Below, in pieces: positions 7,473 to 17,888 of a stretch of 64,000 nucleotides of DNA (position 1 is its first letter; every line of letters begins with the position of its first letter). The notes under the pieces were generated by a model, which ran no database searches, was not told where the DNA came from, and worked only from the letters and a program-made list of their open reading frames with translations. This DNA comes from Rhodospirillaceae bacterium (GTDB taxonomy: Bacteria; Pseudomonadota; Alphaproteobacteria; Rhodospirillales; Rhodospirillaceae). The DNA is taken from positions 309,270 to 373,269 of the forward strand of contig JABJAH010000037.1 of NCBI GenBank assembly GCA_018666155.1. Reading direction: 5' to 3'. The translations under genes were made by a program, and so were the position numbers.

Positions 7473-9341
7473 TCAAATGTCTTCCGCGCCTTGTCGGCGC
7501 GCCATGATTTCATCAAAGCGAGGCATGCTATCGTGCCCGGGTGCGGAAACGCCCTTGCCGCTTATAACAACCCGGGCTGTGCGCAAGAGAATTTTAAAAT
7601 CAAGCCAGAGAGATCGATTATCCACATACCAACAATCGAGTTCGAATTTCTCTTCCCAGGTTAGGGCGTTGCGCCCGTTAATCTGTGCCCACCCCGTCAT
7701 ACCAGGGCGAACAGTGTGGCGGCGGGCCTGATTCTGATCGTAGTACGGGAGATACTCCATCATCAGCGGCCTCGGTCCAACGAGACTCATATCACCGATC
7801 AGCACGTTGATGAGTTCAGGTAACTCATCAAGCGAAGTCCGGCGCAACACACGCCCCAAAGAGGTCATCCGGTCTCCGTCGGGCAAATCATTACCGGAAC
7901 TGTCGGTGACCTCCTCCATCGTTCGAAACTTAAGGAGCCGGAATGGCTGTCCGCCCAAGCCGGGTCTAGTGTGTGTGAACACGACGGGCCGCCCCATCGT
8001 GAACAGGATAGCCAACGCAACGACGATCATGACGGGCGACAAAACAATCAAAGCTGTAAAAGCCAATACCATGTCAAAGAGACGCTTGAGGGCTAAGCTC
8101 CTTAACCGACGACGGGCCGGCGCCGGTTGTTCCTGCCCCACCGTTTCGACGAGTGTGCGCAATTCATTCGTCACCTTATCTCGATTGAAGCGACTATCGG
8201 CCAGAGCAGAAGCTTGCTCAGCAGCGCGTCGCAAAGCCTCCCCGTCCCGGACAAAATCAGCAATGTCACGTGCAGCACCGTCCATGTCGCTGGGCGATAC
8301 TTTAATCCCAGCGCCGCGGCTTTCGATTAAATCGGCATGCCAACCATCGTGATTAATAAAAAGCGGTTTGCTGGCCGCTATCGCATCAAACATTTCAGGA
8401 AAAGACTTGTGTTGTCCGCTCTCCAAACTAGGGAATACTGATGCCACTGCTGTTGCAACGGACAACAACTCCGGCATGTGATTCTGCGGCAACGCTGGAA
8501 GCATCCACAAGTTTTGTTCAAACACGCCGGCGTGCATCGCGCGCGCCCTTATGTCTTCACGCGCTGCCCCGTCACCGCAAATAACAATGCGAATATCTGG
8601 GTCGATAGATAGCATAGCGACAGCAGCGTCGATGAGATACTCAATCCCGCACGCCGGATCCAGCGGACCAGCGTAAACAACCAGCGGTCCACCCTTAAGG
8701 TGTGGATAGGTTTCCAACATGACCGACCCATGATCCGCAGGAACGCGGAATAACGCTGTGTCACAGCCATCCGGTATGACCGCAACCTTGCTTTCCGCTA
8801 TTCCATCCGCGACAAGCCCGTCCTTTATGCCGGGCTCGAGGGCAACGATACGGTGCGCCGCCCTGTAGGCGATCCGATCCAACGCCCGCTCTACCTGCTG
8901 CGCCAAAGATTGCCTGATCGTGCGGCGTTGACCTGACACGAAGCCTTGAAAATCGGGGACTTCAATGACGACTGGCGCGGCTTTCGCAAAACTTGCGAGT
9001 AGCCCTGGAATCATAACGGGCCGCGATAGAGATGGGATAAAGATCACATCGACGTCGGGAACCCGTGCCGCCCGCCAAATAGCAGCCATGGTGAATTGAA
9101 CATATCTCCATAGCTGCCCTACAAACCCCGTGGGTAGACGACGGGAGGCGCGTGTCACATTGAGTTGGATGCCATCCAAGGTGAACTGGCCAATGCCGTA
9201 GGTGTCCGGCAGGCTCGACGCCGAGGTAACAATCGTGACCGCATGCCCGGACTCGACCCAACGCCGCGCTATTTCGTAAGAGCGGGTGTTGCCCGACCCA
9301 TCCGGTGGGCGAAAGTGTTGGTCCAAATAGAGGATATGCAT
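7473..9341 (-). CDS. Fusion of GT4 glycosyltransferase and phosphoglycosyl transferase
   Basis: 622 residues from ATG 9341 (MHILYLDQHF). Residues 1-395 are a GT4/GT-B glycosyltransferase: N-terminal HFRPPDGSGNTR, VIPDGCD at 188-193, VVYAGPLDP, and the donor-site region around SLESGQHKSFPE at 305-316. Residues 415-600 are a bacterial sugar transferase (monotopic phosphoglycosyl transferase). It has KRLFDMVLAF, one hydrophobic re-entrant segment at about 425-448, KFRTM, SLDELPEL with the catalytic D505-E506 pair, DMSLVGPRPL and RPGMTGWAQI. The second domain would place the first sugar phosphate on undecaprenyl phosphate and the first domain could add the second sugar. The specific sugars are unknown. 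It is the first gene of the polysaccharide locus. Confidence 0.88.
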   Translation of the reverse strand: MHILYLDQHFRPPDGSGNTRSYEIARRWVESGHAVTIVTSASSLPDTYGIGQFTLDGIQLNVTRASRRLPTGFVGQLWRYVQFTMAAIWRAARVPDVDVIFIPSLSRPVMIPGLLASFAKAAPVVIEVPDFQGFVSGQRRTIRQSLAQQVERALDRIAYRAAHRIVALEPGIKDGLVADGIAESKVAVIPDGCDTALFRVPADHGSVMLETYPHLKGGPLVVYAGPLDPACGIEYLIDAAVAMLSIDPDIRIVICGDGAAREDIRARAMHAGVFEQNLWMLPALPQNHMPELLSVATAVASVFPSLESGQHKSFPEMFDAIAASKPLFINHDGWHADLIESRGAGIKVSPSDMDGAARDIADFVRDGEALRRAAEQASALADSRFNRDKVTNELRTLVETVGQEQPAPARRRLRSLALKRLFDMVLAFTALIVLSPVMIVVALAILFTMGRPVVFTHTRPGLGGQPFRLLKFRTMEEVTDSSGNDLPDGDRMTSLGRVLRRTSLDELPELINVLIGDMSLVGPRPLMMEYLPYYDQNQARRHTVRPGMTGWAQINGRNALTWEEKFELDCWYVDNRSLWLDFKILLRTARVVISGKGVSAPGHDSMPRFDEIMARRQGAEDI

Positions 9342-9500
9342 GGGGCTCTTATACAGCGATGAGCGGCACCAAGGAATCCCCTGCCGAGCGCCGTTTTGCA
9401 AAGAATTCCCAAAATGCTGAGTTCCGCCGCATCAGTGGTTTAAGGTATACCGACCAATCGATCGCCTTACGTCAAACAACCATCGGTGCTAGAGCCAGCA

Positions 9501-11147
9501 ATGCCCACAGACAAGTCAGAGACCGAGCATTGGTACTATGGGGCGGCAATTCTGCTGCTGTCTGCGCTCTATTATGGACTTTACCTGAACATCGGCTTTT
9601 CCGCCGCCGATGACGGCAACTACGCGCAAATTGCCTACGAACTGTATCTCGGGCGAGCGCCGGAAGAGTTAGCGATTAACTACGGCATTTTATGGTTCAA
9701 GATCGGGGAAGGTCTCTTTCATGTCTTTGGCGTGAACTATGTCCTAGTGAAAATTTTTTTCTTTGCTGTGATCGCAGCAACCAACATCCTGATCTTCTAC
9801 ACGATCAACGTGATGTCAGGCAGTCGCCTATTCGCGCTCACAATGACTGCTGTTCCATTGATCGTTCCGGCTTTTCCCGCTACCGCGTTTTATGGCTTTT
9901 GCATTTTGCTGAACGCGGCGGCACAGATGCGCATCGCCGCCAAGATCACCCGCGTCACATGGATAGATGCGGCAATTGCTGGGGCTGCTCTATCTCTGTC
10001 CTTCCAGATTCGCCCTGATTTTGGCTACATCTGGACCGTGCCGCTCACCCTTCTTTTGTTGGCGGCCACGTTTAAATCCAGCTCGACGCATAGGACATGG
10101 GAGCTTTTTGGCGCTGCCATTGCGGCGTTTTTTATTGTGCAGGCGCCACTGCTCGTGAGCGCAATGAATGGCGGTTATGCCGGATTGGTTTTACAGCAAT
10201 ACATGAGCTACCCGGCGACAATGGTCGACTATGCGCTGAGCGGAGTCCGCGCATTAATAAGCGGCAACGTAGCCCAACCCGATAGTGCGGGGAGCACGTC
10301 CTTACAAAGACCCGGACTCACCGCCATCGGATCTGCCAACACTGCCCGTTCGTCTCTCGCCATATTGATTTACCTGCCCGTCATCGCAATTGGTGGATTC
10401 GTTGCGGTGAACATCCTGTTAATTGCCAAGAGATGGCGCGCTGGACGGTTCGATGTTGTGGCGCAATCTCTTGTCGCGTTATTCGCCGCCGCAGCGGCTT
10501 TTCCGCACTACTTCTTCTATCGGCCAGACCTATCTCACGTCGCAAATTTTATGCCCGGTTACGTAATATTGGCCGCCGCAATCATTCTGCAGCTTTATCA
10601 GACGAGACAAGCCACAGCCATACCGTGGCAGCGATGGGCTACCCTGACCGGACTATCCGCAGCATTCATCCATTTGACGTTCTTTCTCTGGGTCGGGTTA
10701 CAGACTCCCGGGACCGGATCCATCGCCGTTGCCAACGGCCGCGCGGAGCCGTTTGAGGCCGGCAATGGGATCGATGTCACCGTTTCCACCGCAGAAAAAG
10801 CGCGACTTGAAATCGTACGGAACGCCGTCCTTCAAAATTCTGAGCCGAAGGACCGCATCGTCTGCGTCCCCTACTGTCCTGGCTTTGCATTCATGTCGGA
10901 ACGACGGATGCTGTTTAAGAACTTTTATGTCGACGACTCTATGCTCGTTCTTGATCCCAATTGGATACCCGATGCCATAGAATTAACCCGAGACGTTAGG
11001 CCACCAGTCGTCGTTGTCCTGGACTGGGCGATCAACGGGACAGAAATATCCCGCTTTAAAAATTGGGCATCCGACTATATTGCAGTGCTCGAGGAGCTAT
11101 CCCAGGAAACAATCGAACATCCTGGTTTCACTATCTACCTGTTGTAG
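9501..11147 (+). CDS. Polytopic membrane protein, GT-C/GT39-like glycosyltransferase
   Basis: 548 residues from ATG 9501; a GTG at 9486 is the alternative. About ten hydrophobic segments span residues 15-400, followed by a soluble C-terminal part of about 130 residues. The first periplasmic loop has GFSAADDGNYAQIAYEL, an acidic D-D motif as in GT-C polyprenyl-phosphate-sugar-dependent transferases of the PMT/ArnT type. The assignment rests on topology and this motif. A Wzy-type polymerase or other membrane enzyme is not excluded. It is divergent from the fusion gene and directly upstream of rmlC. Confidence 0.6.
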   Translation: MPTDKSETEHWYYGAAILLLSALYYGLYLNIGFSAADDGNYAQIAYELYLGRAPEELAINYGILWFKIGEGLFHVFGVNYVLVKIFFFAVIAATNILIFYTINVMSGSRLFALTMTAVPLIVPAFPATAFYGFCILLNAAAQMRIAAKITRVTWIDAAIAGAALSLSFQIRPDFGYIWTVPLTLLLLAATFKSSSTHRTWELFGAAIAAFFIVQAPLLVSAMNGGYAGLVLQQYMSYPATMVDYALSGVRALISGNVAQPDSAGSTSLQRPGLTAIGSANTARSSLAILIYLPVIAIGGFVAVNILLIAKRWRAGRFDVVAQSLVALFAAAAAFPHYFFYRPDLSHVANFMPGYVILAAAIILQLYQTRQATAIPWQRWATLTGLSAAFIHLTFFLWVGLQTPGTGSIAVANGRAEPFEAGNGIDVTVSTAEKARLEIVRNAVLQNSEPKDRIVCVPYCPGFAFMSERRMLFKNFYVDDSMLVLDPNWIPDAIELTRDVRPPVVVVLDWAINGTEISRFKNWASDYIAVLEELSQETIEHPGFTIYLL

Positions 11148-11181
11148 TATCACCCCACTGACCCCTGCATGAGTGTGTCGC

Positions 11182-11751
11182 GTGACCGTTATTTGCGAAA
11201 GCCTAGCCATTCCCGATGTAAAAATTCTCCGGCCGAAGCGGCATGGCGATAACCGCGGATTTTTTTCTGAAGCCTATTCTCAGGCTTCCTTTGCTGATGT
11301 CGGTATCGATATGACGTTCGTGCAAGATAATCACTCGCTCTCCGCCGACAAAGGCACCGTGCGTGGCCTACACTTTCAGAGCCCACCGTTCGCCCAAGAC
11401 AAACTGGTCCGGGTGCCACGGGGCGCTATTTTCGACGTCGCTGTCGATTTACGGGTCGGTTCACCAACTTATGGTCAACACGTCTCGACTGTGATTTCGG
11501 CAGATGAATGGAATCAAATATTGGTGCCTGTCGGGTTCGCACACGGCTTGGTGACGCTAGAGCCCGACACCGAAGTCCTCTACAAGGTTTCAAATATTTA
11601 TAGCGCGGACTGTGACAAAGGCGTGCTCTGGAATGATCCAGATATCGACATTGACTGGCCGGTCACGGAAGAAGATGCGGTTCTATCAGCCAAAGATAAA
11701 ATTCAGCCGACCCTTGCGGAGCTTCCGCAATACTTCACGTACGGAGAATAG
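11182..11751 (+). CDS. rfbC: dTDP-4-dehydrorhamnose 3,5-epimerase
   Basis: 189 residues from GTG 11182; a GTG at 11173 would add three residues. It is the third step of dTDP-L-rhamnose synthesis, epimerising C3 and C5 of dTDP-4-keto-6-deoxyglucose. The cupin-fold RmlC signatures are all present: [28 protein letters not shown] with the catalytic His, [26 protein letters not shown], and DPDIDIDWP near the end. It is the first gene of rfbC-B-D-A, a complete rhamnose set. No strong ribosome binding site is evident for either GTG start. Confidence 0.95.
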   Translation: MTVICESLAIPDVKILRPKRHGDNRGFFSEAYSQASFADVGIDMTFVQDNHSLSADKGTVRGLHFQSPPFAQDKLVRVPRGAIFDVAVDLRVGSPTYGQHVSTVISADEWNQILVPVGFAHGLVTLEPDTEVLYKVSNIYSADCDKGVLWNDPDIDIDWPVTEEDAVLSAKDKIQPTLAELPQYFTYGE

Positions 11752-11756
11752 GTAGA

Positions 11757-12821
11757 GTGACGAAGGTTATTGTTACAGGCGGAGCCGGTTTCATTGGCTC
11801 GGCCCTGATTCGCATGCTGATCAAAGACGTTGGCGTTCAAGTTGTGAATGTCGACGCCCTCACTTACGCCAGCAATTTAGATTCGCTCACATCAGTTTCA
11901 AACGACGACGCCTATTCCTTTGTCCAGGGCAACGTATGCGACGAACAGAGCATGTCAGAGCTCTTCGACGCGGAACAACCCGATGTGATTATGCATTTGG
12001 CAGCAGAAAGCCATGTCGACCGGTCGATCGATGGGCCTGCCGCGTTCATGGAAACCAACATCATGGGCACCTACGCCATGCTTGAGGCGGCACGGGCCTA
12101 TTGGTCAGGCCTGCCATCCGCACGCAAGGATGCCTTTCGTTTCCACCACATTTCAACGGACGAGGCCTATGGCTCATTAGGTGAAGACGGACTGTTTACT
12201 GAGACCACGCCGTACGCACCAAATTCGCCGTACTCTGCTTCAAAAGCCTCGTCAGACCATCTAGTGCGCGCCTGGCATCACACCTATGGCTTACCTGTGG
12301 TTACGACGAATTGCTCGAACAATTACGGGCCTTTTCAGTTTCCAGAAAAACTCATTCCGCTAGTCATTTTGAACGGCCTAGAACGCAAAGCACTTCCTGT
12401 CTACGGCAAAGGAGAAAATGTTCGGGACTGGCTCCACGTAGAAGACCACGTCCGCGCGCTTTGGCTGGTGGTGAGTAAGGGCCGCCCCGGTGAGGTCTAC
12501 AACATCGGTGGCGAGGCGGAACGCAAGAATATTGATGTGGTACGCGGTATATGCGACGTGCTTGATGAACTCGTGAATCCGAACCAGCCGACACAAGATC
12601 TAATCACTTATGTTACCGATCGCCCCGGCCATGACGCCCGCTACGCCATGGACACCACAAAAATTTCGCAGGAACTTGGCTGGCAACCGCAAGAGACGTT
12701 CGAGAGCGGACTGCGTCAGACGGTACAGTGGTATTTGGATAACCGGTCCTGGTGGGACAACATTCGTAGTGGTCAGTACTCTGGTGAGCGCTTGGGTCTT
12801 TCAGAAAAAGCGCCCTCATGA
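11757..12821 (+). CDS. rfbB: dTDP-glucose 4,6-dehydratase
   Basis: 354 residues from GTG 11757, five bases after rfbC. It converts dTDP-glucose to dTDP-4-keto-6-deoxyglucose with tightly bound NAD. It is an extended short-chain dehydrogenase: GGAGFIGS nucleotide-binding motif at the N-terminus, [19 protein letters not shown] (usually STDEVYG), and the [10 protein letters not shown] active-site Tyr-x-x-x-Lys. [17 protein letters not shown] and [12 protein letters not shown] follow. Length is normal. The stop overlaps the rfbD start as ATGA, indicating translational coupling. Confidence 0.97.
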   Translation: MTKVIVTGGAGFIGSALIRMLIKDVGVQVVNVDALTYASNLDSLTSVSNDDAYSFVQGNVCDEQSMSELFDAEQPDVIMHLAAESHVDRSIDGPAAFMETNIMGTYAMLEAARAYWSGLPSARKDAFRFHHISTDEAYGSLGEDGLFTETTPYAPNSPYSASKASSDHLVRAWHHTYGLPVVTTNCSNNYGPFQFPEKLIPLVILNGLERKALPVYGKGENVRDWLHVEDHVRALWLVVSKGRPGEVYNIGGEAERKNIDVVRGICDVLDELVNPNQPTQDLITYVTDRPGHDARYAMDTTKISQELGWQPQETFESGLRQTVQWYLDNRSWWDNIRSGQYSGERLGLSEKAPS

Positions 12822-13735
12822 CAGTGGATGTTTTGATCACCGGTGCTAATGGTCAACTGGGCTGGGAACTCGGGCGACGGGCAGAAAAGAAAGATCGCAC
12901 GGCACGCGCCTTTGTCCGTACCGACCTGAACATTACGGACGCAGATGCAGTCGCGCGTACCATCGAATCGCTGTTTCCCAAAGTCGTGATCAACGCGGCA
13001 GCCTATACCGCCGTCGATAAAGCGGAAACAGAGCCCACCGCCGCTTTTTCGGTCAATCGCGATGGACCCGCCAACTTGGCGGCGGTCTGTGCCGCTCACA
13101 ACATTCCACTGATCCATATTTCGACAGATTACGTTTTTGACGGAACGAATCCGGACGCCTACGGAGAAGAAGATCCAGTTGCGCCCTTGGGCGTATATGG
13201 CGCCAGCAAACTAGCCGGGGAAGATGCTATTCGCGACAGCCAAGTGGACCACATTATTCTACGCACCGCCTGGGTCTATGGCGTCCATGGGCATAATTTT
13301 GTCAAAACCATGCTGCGATTGGCTGAGAAGCAAGACGCTCTCAGGATCGTTGAGGATCAATTTGGCTGCCCGACCTTCGCCGGTGATTTAGCAAACGCTA
13401 TTCTCGAAATCTCCGATCACCTCATTAACGGCGACGTTCCGGCGAGTGGGCTGGGCACATTTCACTGCACCGGAAATGGTCGAACGACCTGGTGTGACTT
13501 CGCCCACAAAATATTTGAGTTGGCTGGCCCCACAATAGGCCGCGTGCCAACGGTTGACGGAATCACGACGGCCGAATACCCGACACCCGCTCAACGCCCT
13601 GCGAATTCCGTACTAGACTGTAGCAAATTGTCCCGCACATACGGTATCACCCTAAGGCCATGGCAAAGCGCGCTGGCTGAGATGCTCCAGATCACATTGT
13701 CTGGGAACACGAACGCAGCAAAGGAAATGCGATGA
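12818..13735 (+). CDS. rfbD: dTDP-4-dehydrorhamnose reductase
   Basis: 305 residues. It makes the final reduction to dTDP-L-rhamnose using NAD(P)H. Seen are [10 protein letters not shown] (glycine-rich loop), [21 protein letters not shown], and [10 protein letters not shown] with the catalytic Tyr/Lys. Further on are RTAWVYG and the substrate-site [13 protein letters not shown]. Four-base ATGA overlaps link it to rfbB upstream and rfbA downstream. Confidence 0.97.
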   Translation: MTVDVLITGANGQLGWELGRRAEKKDRTARAFVRTDLNITDADAVARTIESLFPKVVINAAAYTAVDKAETEPTAAFSVNRDGPANLAAVCAAHNIPLIHISTDYVFDGTNPDAYGEEDPVAPLGVYGASKLAGEDAIRDSQVDHIILRTAWVYGVHGHNFVKTMLRLAEKQDALRIVEDQFGCPTFAGDLANAILEISDHLINGDVPASGLGTFHCTGNGRTTWCDFAHKIFELAGPTIGRVPTVDGITTAEYPTPAQRPANSVLDCSKLSRTYGITLRPWQSALAEMLQITLSGNTNAAKEMR

Positions 13736-14601
13736 AGGGGATCATCCTCGCCGGTGGGTCCGGGACACGGTTACATCCGATCACCCATTCGATATCCAAG
13801 CAAATGCTGCCGGTTTACGACAAACCGATGATCTATTACCCACTCAGCACCCTCATGCTAGCTGGTATCCAAGACATACTTGTCATCACCACGCCCCAAG
13901 ATGCAGCGGGCTTTGAACACCTACTTGGCGACGGCAGTCGATGGGGCATCAACATCCAATTCGCGCAGCAACCCAGCCCTGATGGTTTGGCACAGGCGTT
14001 CATCATCGGAAAAAGCTTTATCGGCCAAGACACCTGCGCTCTTGTTCTTGGTGATAATGTTTTTTACGGCCACGGCCTGACAAACAAGTTGCGGAACGCA
14101 GCAGATATCACAGCTGGCGCATCGGTCTTCGGTTTTAAGGTGCGGGACCCAGAGCGTTACGGCGTCGTCGCCTTTGGTGCAGATGGGCGTGCGACCTCTA
14201 TCGAAGAAAAACCGCAAACTCCGAAATCAAAGTGGGCTGTGACAGGGCTCTATTTCTACGACAATGACGTCATCGATATCGCCGACAACCTCAAGCCAAG
14301 CGCTCGCGGTGAACTCGAGATCACGGACGTCAACAGACAGTATCTTGAACGCGGCTCACTTTCGGTGGAGCGCCTTGGCCGCGGCTTTGCGTGGTTCGAT
14401 ACCGGCACATGCGACAGCCTCGTAGAGGCGAGCGCCTTTGTTCAAACAATTGAGCGACAGCAAGGCCAGCGCATCAGCGTGCCCGAAGAGATTGCCTTCG
14501 CCAATGGTTGGATCAATATCGACACCCTTGTTGAACTCGGCACCGCTTTAAAAAAGAGCGGGTACGGCGAATATCTGCTTCAACTTGCGGATGATGCCTG
14601 A
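13732..14601 (+). CDS. rfbA: Glucose-1-phosphate thymidylyltransferase
   Basis: 289 residues. It makes dTDP-glucose from glucose-1-phosphate and dTTP, the first step of dTDP-L-rhamnose synthesis. The signature [26 protein letters not shown] is at the N-terminus, split here as [11 protein letters not shown] and [44 protein letters not shown] and [14 protein letters not shown] follow. AAGGAAA precedes the start, which overlaps rfbD by four bases. The 3' end overlaps the oppositely transcribed O-antigen ligase-like gene by 22 bases. Confidence 0.97.
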   Translation: MKGIILAGGSGTRLHPITHSISKQMLPVYDKPMIYYPLSTLMLAGIQDILVITTPQDAAGFEHLLGDGSRWGINIQFAQQPSPDGLAQAFIIGKSFIGQDTCALVLGDNVFYGHGLTNKLRNAADITAGASVFGFKVRDPERYGVVAFGADGRATSIEEKPQTPKSKWAVTGLYFYDNDVIDIADNLKPSARGELEITDVNRQYLERGSLSVERLGRGFAWFDTGTCDSLVEASAFVQTIERQQGQRISVPEEIAFANGWINIDTLVELGTALKKSGYGEYLLQLADDA

Positions 14602-15791
14602 AGCTGACCATCATCACCGTCTAGTCTAAAACACAAAACAACAGAGCTCAGCGTCAGGCCGAGCACCGCAAGCCACCAGCCTTGCCAAACACCGAAGCTA
14701 AGTAGCCATATGGTAACTGATGCAGTCATGGTGCCCGCTGCAACCGCCAGAGATAATGGGCTCGGCGAACATTTCACGGTCAGACGAAGCAAATATGTGC
14801 ACGCGGCCAACAATAAACTGACTCCCACGAGTCCTAGCTCAAGCCAGATCTGCAGCAGGCCATTATGAGGATGGAGGAAAGATGTTCGCCCAACCGCATC
14901 GGGTAGCAGACCTGCTGTTTCACCAATCACACGCGATGAATCAAAACCGTAGCCGATCAAAAAATTCTGGCCGATCAACTCGCTCACCCGACCCCATATG
15001 GTAATCCGATAGCCCCAGTTTGGGTGGACGTTGTCAGTAAACCAGACATGCAAATCCGCCGACGTTGCCAAGCTCGCCAGCACGGGCCAGCTCACAGCAC
15101 CAATACCGATGAGCACAGTGACAGCTACAAAAGCACGGACACGCCATTGTAGAACGATCATAAAAGATAGTAGGCCCGCACCAACGGCGACAGGAACGGC
15201 ATCCATGCGGTAGCTAGCGGTGGTTGCGAACACTGTCGCAAGAAACAAAACTGGGTATTGCCATGTTTTGGTCTTTAATCTCAGCAGGCCGGCCACCGCG
15301 AAAGAGGTGCAGCATAACAGCACCAAGCCACCATTCATGACATTGAAAAGCTGGTCCGTGGTCTCGGTTGGTCGGGCCAATCCAACAAAGAACCCGTTGG
15401 TGATGCGCTCAATCAACAACAACCCCAACAAAACAAGGACGGCGACCACAGTGGCCGCGGCAATTTGCCGGATCGACCCTCGCTGAGCCCCCGCCAAAGC
15501 TGAGGCTAAAATTGCCCCCAAAACGATCGTCGAGAACGCTTTGAGCCACGCGGTGCTGGGAAAATGAGGCGCCCATAAAATCGAAAAAAGACACCACAGC
15601 ACCAATAGGCAAACGGAAACCCCGGCAGGGGCTTTGGCTAATGAGAGAACGCCTTTTGGTCGGAGGGGTCCGGAAGAAAGCAGGCTAGCCACCACACCAA
15701 GCGCCAACACCACGACGGCCGCATCTTTGAACCAAGCCACCAACGGCACGAAAAACAACGCGCTTAAGGTCATGATGCTGGTGCGACTCAC
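14580..15791 (-). CDS. O-antigen ligase/polymerase-family membrane protein
   Basis: 403 residues from GTG 15791; ATG 15773 is the alternative start. It has roughly ten to twelve membrane segments and the Wzy_C/O-antigen-ligase signature region [20 protein letters not shown], whose His is conserved in WaaL-type ligases. These proteins either attach an undecaprenyl-linked glycan to lipid A core (WaaL) or polymerise repeats (Wzy), and sequence alone does not separate the two. Because a Wzm/Wzt exporter is present in the same locus, a ligase role is slightly favoured. It is the last gene of a minus-strand unit with two glycosyltransferases. Confidence 0.82.
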   Translation of the reverse strand: MSRTSIMTLSALFFVPLVAWFKDAAVVVLALGVVASLLSSGPLRPKGVLSLAKAPAGVSVCLLVLWCLFSILWAPHFPSTAWLKAFSTIVLGAILASALAGAQRGSIRQIAAATVVAVLVLLGLLLIERITNGFFVGLARPTETTDQLFNVMNGGLVLLCCTSFAVAGLLRLKTKTWQYPVLFLATVFATTASYRMDAVPVAVGAGLLSFMIVLQWRVRAFVAVTVLIGIGAVSWPVLASLATSADLHVWFTDNVHPNWGYRITIWGRVSELIGQNFLIGYGFDSSRVIGETAGLLPDAVGRTSFLHPHNGLLQIWLELGLVGVSLLLAACTYLLRLTVKCSPSPLSLAVAAGTMTASVTIWLLSFGVWQGWWLAVLGLTLSSVVLCFRLDGDDGQLQASSAS

Positions 15792-15792
15792 C

Positions 15793-16857
15793 TCATGCTC
15801 TCAAACATGTTTCAAAAACCTGATAGAGCTGTTGGGCAGCGATGGTTGTGTCGTATTTTTCTTCAGCCTCGGATTGCGCACGCGCACCCATCGAAGAACA
15901 AAGGGCGTTGTCGTTATAGAGTCGCATGAGCATCTCGTACCAATCGTCCTCGGTTCTACAGTGGAAACCGGTTTCGTCCTGCCTGGTCAAATCTCCGGCA
16001 ATGCCAACCGGGGAGACGAGCGCCGGCTTTCCAGCAGCCATGTATTGGATGATTTTGTATCCGCTTTTTCCTTGGTTCCATGCCGTGTCGTCCAACGGAC
16101 AGATACCGACCGTGACCTGTGAAAAGAAGTCCGCTTCACCAGCTTCGCTCCACGGCAACCGGTCAGCTTCAATATCCGGGGCCGCGTCACCTGCGCCAAA
16201 TAAAATGCATCTCGATCCGGTCTCAGCGATAAACTTCTTGAGTGGCGCACGCACCAAATGAAGCGATTGTTCAGCCGTCACCGGCGTCCCAATCCAGCCG
16301 ACCGTAAACTTCTTAGGCGCGCCTGATGATACATTGAGTCGAGCGACATCAACGGCGCTGGGAATCATAACGACAGTGTCCGCCCCGGCAGCACGGGCAT
16401 AGGCCTCAAGAGTCGGATTACCAACAACCACCGTAGACGCATATGTCATGAGTGACTCGATCTTGTCCTCGAAAAAACTACGAACCAGACGTGAGCCAGA
16501 GTCTTTATAATAAAGATGGTGAGCATCGTCGAAGTCGACGACAACCGGCTTGCCCGCCAAAAGAAGCTTCTCAAGGCTGAACGGCAAAAACGGCAGTATC
16601 TCTCTCTGCAGCCAAATAATATCTGCGTCTCTCTGGCTCAGTACGCGCCATAAGCGATTGATGAGCGATGCTGTCACCGTGACCGGTGAGCGCGTTCCAT
16701 TCGAATATAGCTGGGTCAAATATTCCCGTGGCAGCAGGGGCTGAACAGAAACCTTCAATCCCATGCGTTCAAGATGCGGCACATATTGCAGAAACCTTAC
16801 CCGGCTGCTAGCGCCCATGCGGTCGTATCTGGTTAGGGCAAGAACAGAGGCCGTCAT
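15793..16857 (-). CDS. GT4-like glycosyltransferase
   Basis: 354 residues from ATG 16857 (MTASVLALTRYDRMGASSRVR). The open frame extends further upstream into the previous gene, but that N-terminus is unrelated. It is a GT-B fold protein: VVDFDDAHHLYYKDSG in the N-domain, VIPSAVDVARLNV, FTVGWIGTPVTAEQSLH in the linker, and a C-domain with GKSGYKIIQYMAAGKPALVSPVGIAGDL, the donor-binding E/K..QYMA.G.P pattern. It transfers an unknown sugar to the growing glycan. One base separates it from the ligase-like gene. Confidence 0.85.
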   Translation of the reverse strand: MTASVLALTRYDRMGASSRVRFLQYVPHLERMGLKVSVQPLLPREYLTQLYSNGTRSPVTVTASLINRLWRVLSQRDADIIWLQREILPFLPFSLEKLLLAGKPVVVDFDDAHHLYYKDSGSRLVRSFFEDKIESLMTYASTVVVGNPTLEAYARAAGADTVVMIPSAVDVARLNVSSGAPKKFTVGWIGTPVTAEQSLHLVRAPLKKFIAETGSRCILFGAGDAAPDIEADRLPWSEAGEADFFSQVTVGICPLDDTAWNQGKSGYKIIQYMAAGKPALVSPVGIAGDLTRQDETGFHCRTEDDWYEMLMRLYNDNALCSSMGARAQSEAEEKYDTTIAAQQLYQVFETCLRA

Positions 16858-16867
16858 GGTTTCGCGG

Positions 16868-17833
16868 TCAACGCTGGCTATGGGCCCCGGCTCTTGGTCT
16901 TGGAAGAGCCGTCCCTGAGAAAAGGTTGAGCGCCAACAGTCTGTATGCGCGGAACACACCCCGCGCACCGACGGCGCTGCGCCCAAGCATAGCTTGCAAC
17001 AACCGGGCTGGAAACTCGATCAGCGCACAAACCAGAAAGAGAACACATTGATAGAGTCGACCAAAATGCAGTCCGGCGTATGTCAGTCGACTGCGAATGT
17101 GAAGCGCCAAGGAAAAACCGGCATCTTGTGAGCTGGATATCCGCCCAGCGTGCGTCACACAAGCATCTTTCAAATAGTAGCTCTGCATACCCAGCATCAG
17201 AGCACGGGCAGAGATATCGACATCTTCGTAGTATAGAAAGAACCGCTCATCAAAGCCTTGCAGTTGCTCGTAGAGAGGCCGGCGAATCATAAGGGCAGCC
17301 CCCATGACCTGACCAACGGCGTGACTTTGGGCGTGCTCATCAAGGGACGTATAGGGATAGCCGGCCCCCGCCCGCGGCAGGGTATGTAGCCCGATTGATC
17401 GGGCGATCAGGTCTAACCGAGACGGCAGTCGCGAACAGGACGGGACAACCGATCCGCTCATGTCTCGAATCTCCGGGCCCGCTATACCGACACCCGCGTT
17501 ATTTGGGGCGTTCAGGAAAGATGTAAAGGCACGAAGAGAACCGGGATAGAGCTGCGCGTCGGGATTTAGGAAAAGGATAAATGGAGCGGTGCCAAGACGC
17601 GCCCCGATATTCGACGCGGCGCCGAAACCAAAGTTGGCCGGGTTCATGACAACTTTAGCGTCACCTGCCCCATGAACCTCAGCCTCAAAACCCTTGATAT
17701 CGTCGCCGTTGTTGACCACGACAACCTGAGCTGTGACTCCGTCCTGGCGCGCGACAGCAAGAACCGCGTCCACGCATTTGACAGTGTGGGCGGCAGATTT
17801 ATAGTTTACGATAACAACGTCGACGTCCGTCAT
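16868..17833 (-). CDS. GT2 glycosyltransferase, rhamnosyltransferase-like
   Basis: 321 residues. It is a WbbL-type GT2 enzyme: VDVVIVNYKSAAHTVKCVDAV at the N-terminus, MNPANFGFGAASNIGA, and LNPDAQL in place of the DxD metal site. Next come VMGAALMIRRPLYEQLQGFDERFFLYYEDVDIS and the late acidic EDVD motif. A hydrophobic stretch near 265-285 suggests membrane association. WbbL-type enzymes often use dTDP-L-rhamnose, which the neighbouring rfb operon supplies, so a rhamnosyltransferase is plausible but not proven. It is divergent from the next GT2 gene. Confidence 0.88.
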   Translation of the reverse strand: MTDVDVVIVNYKSAAHTVKCVDAVLAVARQDGVTAQVVVVNNGDDIKGFEAEVHGAGDAKVVMNPANFGFGAASNIGARLGTAPFILFLNPDAQLYPGSLRAFTSFLNAPNNAGVGIAGPEIRDMSGSVVPSCSRLPSRLDLIARSIGLHTLPRAGAGYPYTSLDEHAQSHAVGQVMGAALMIRRPLYEQLQGFDERFFLYYEDVDISARALMLGMQSYYLKDACVTHAGRISSSQDAGFSLALHIRSRLTYAGLHFGRLYQCVLFLVCALIEFPARLLQAMLGRSAVGARGVFRAYRLLALNLFSGTALPRPRAGAHSQR

Positions 17834-17888
17834 AGGACTCCCTGGGCGTTCCTTGGTCGCTGAATGCTTTATCTAATCAACATAAAAA

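Noticed and set aside
7618..7626. A second TTATCCACA
   Set aside because: It is inside the conserved sugar transferase coding region, so it is most likely coincidental. Two scattered boxes do not define an origin.
7807..8352. A plus-strand open frame of 181 codons
   Set aside because: It lies inside the fusion glycosyltransferase gene on the other strand and has a Ser/Arg-rich composition typical of a shadow frame.
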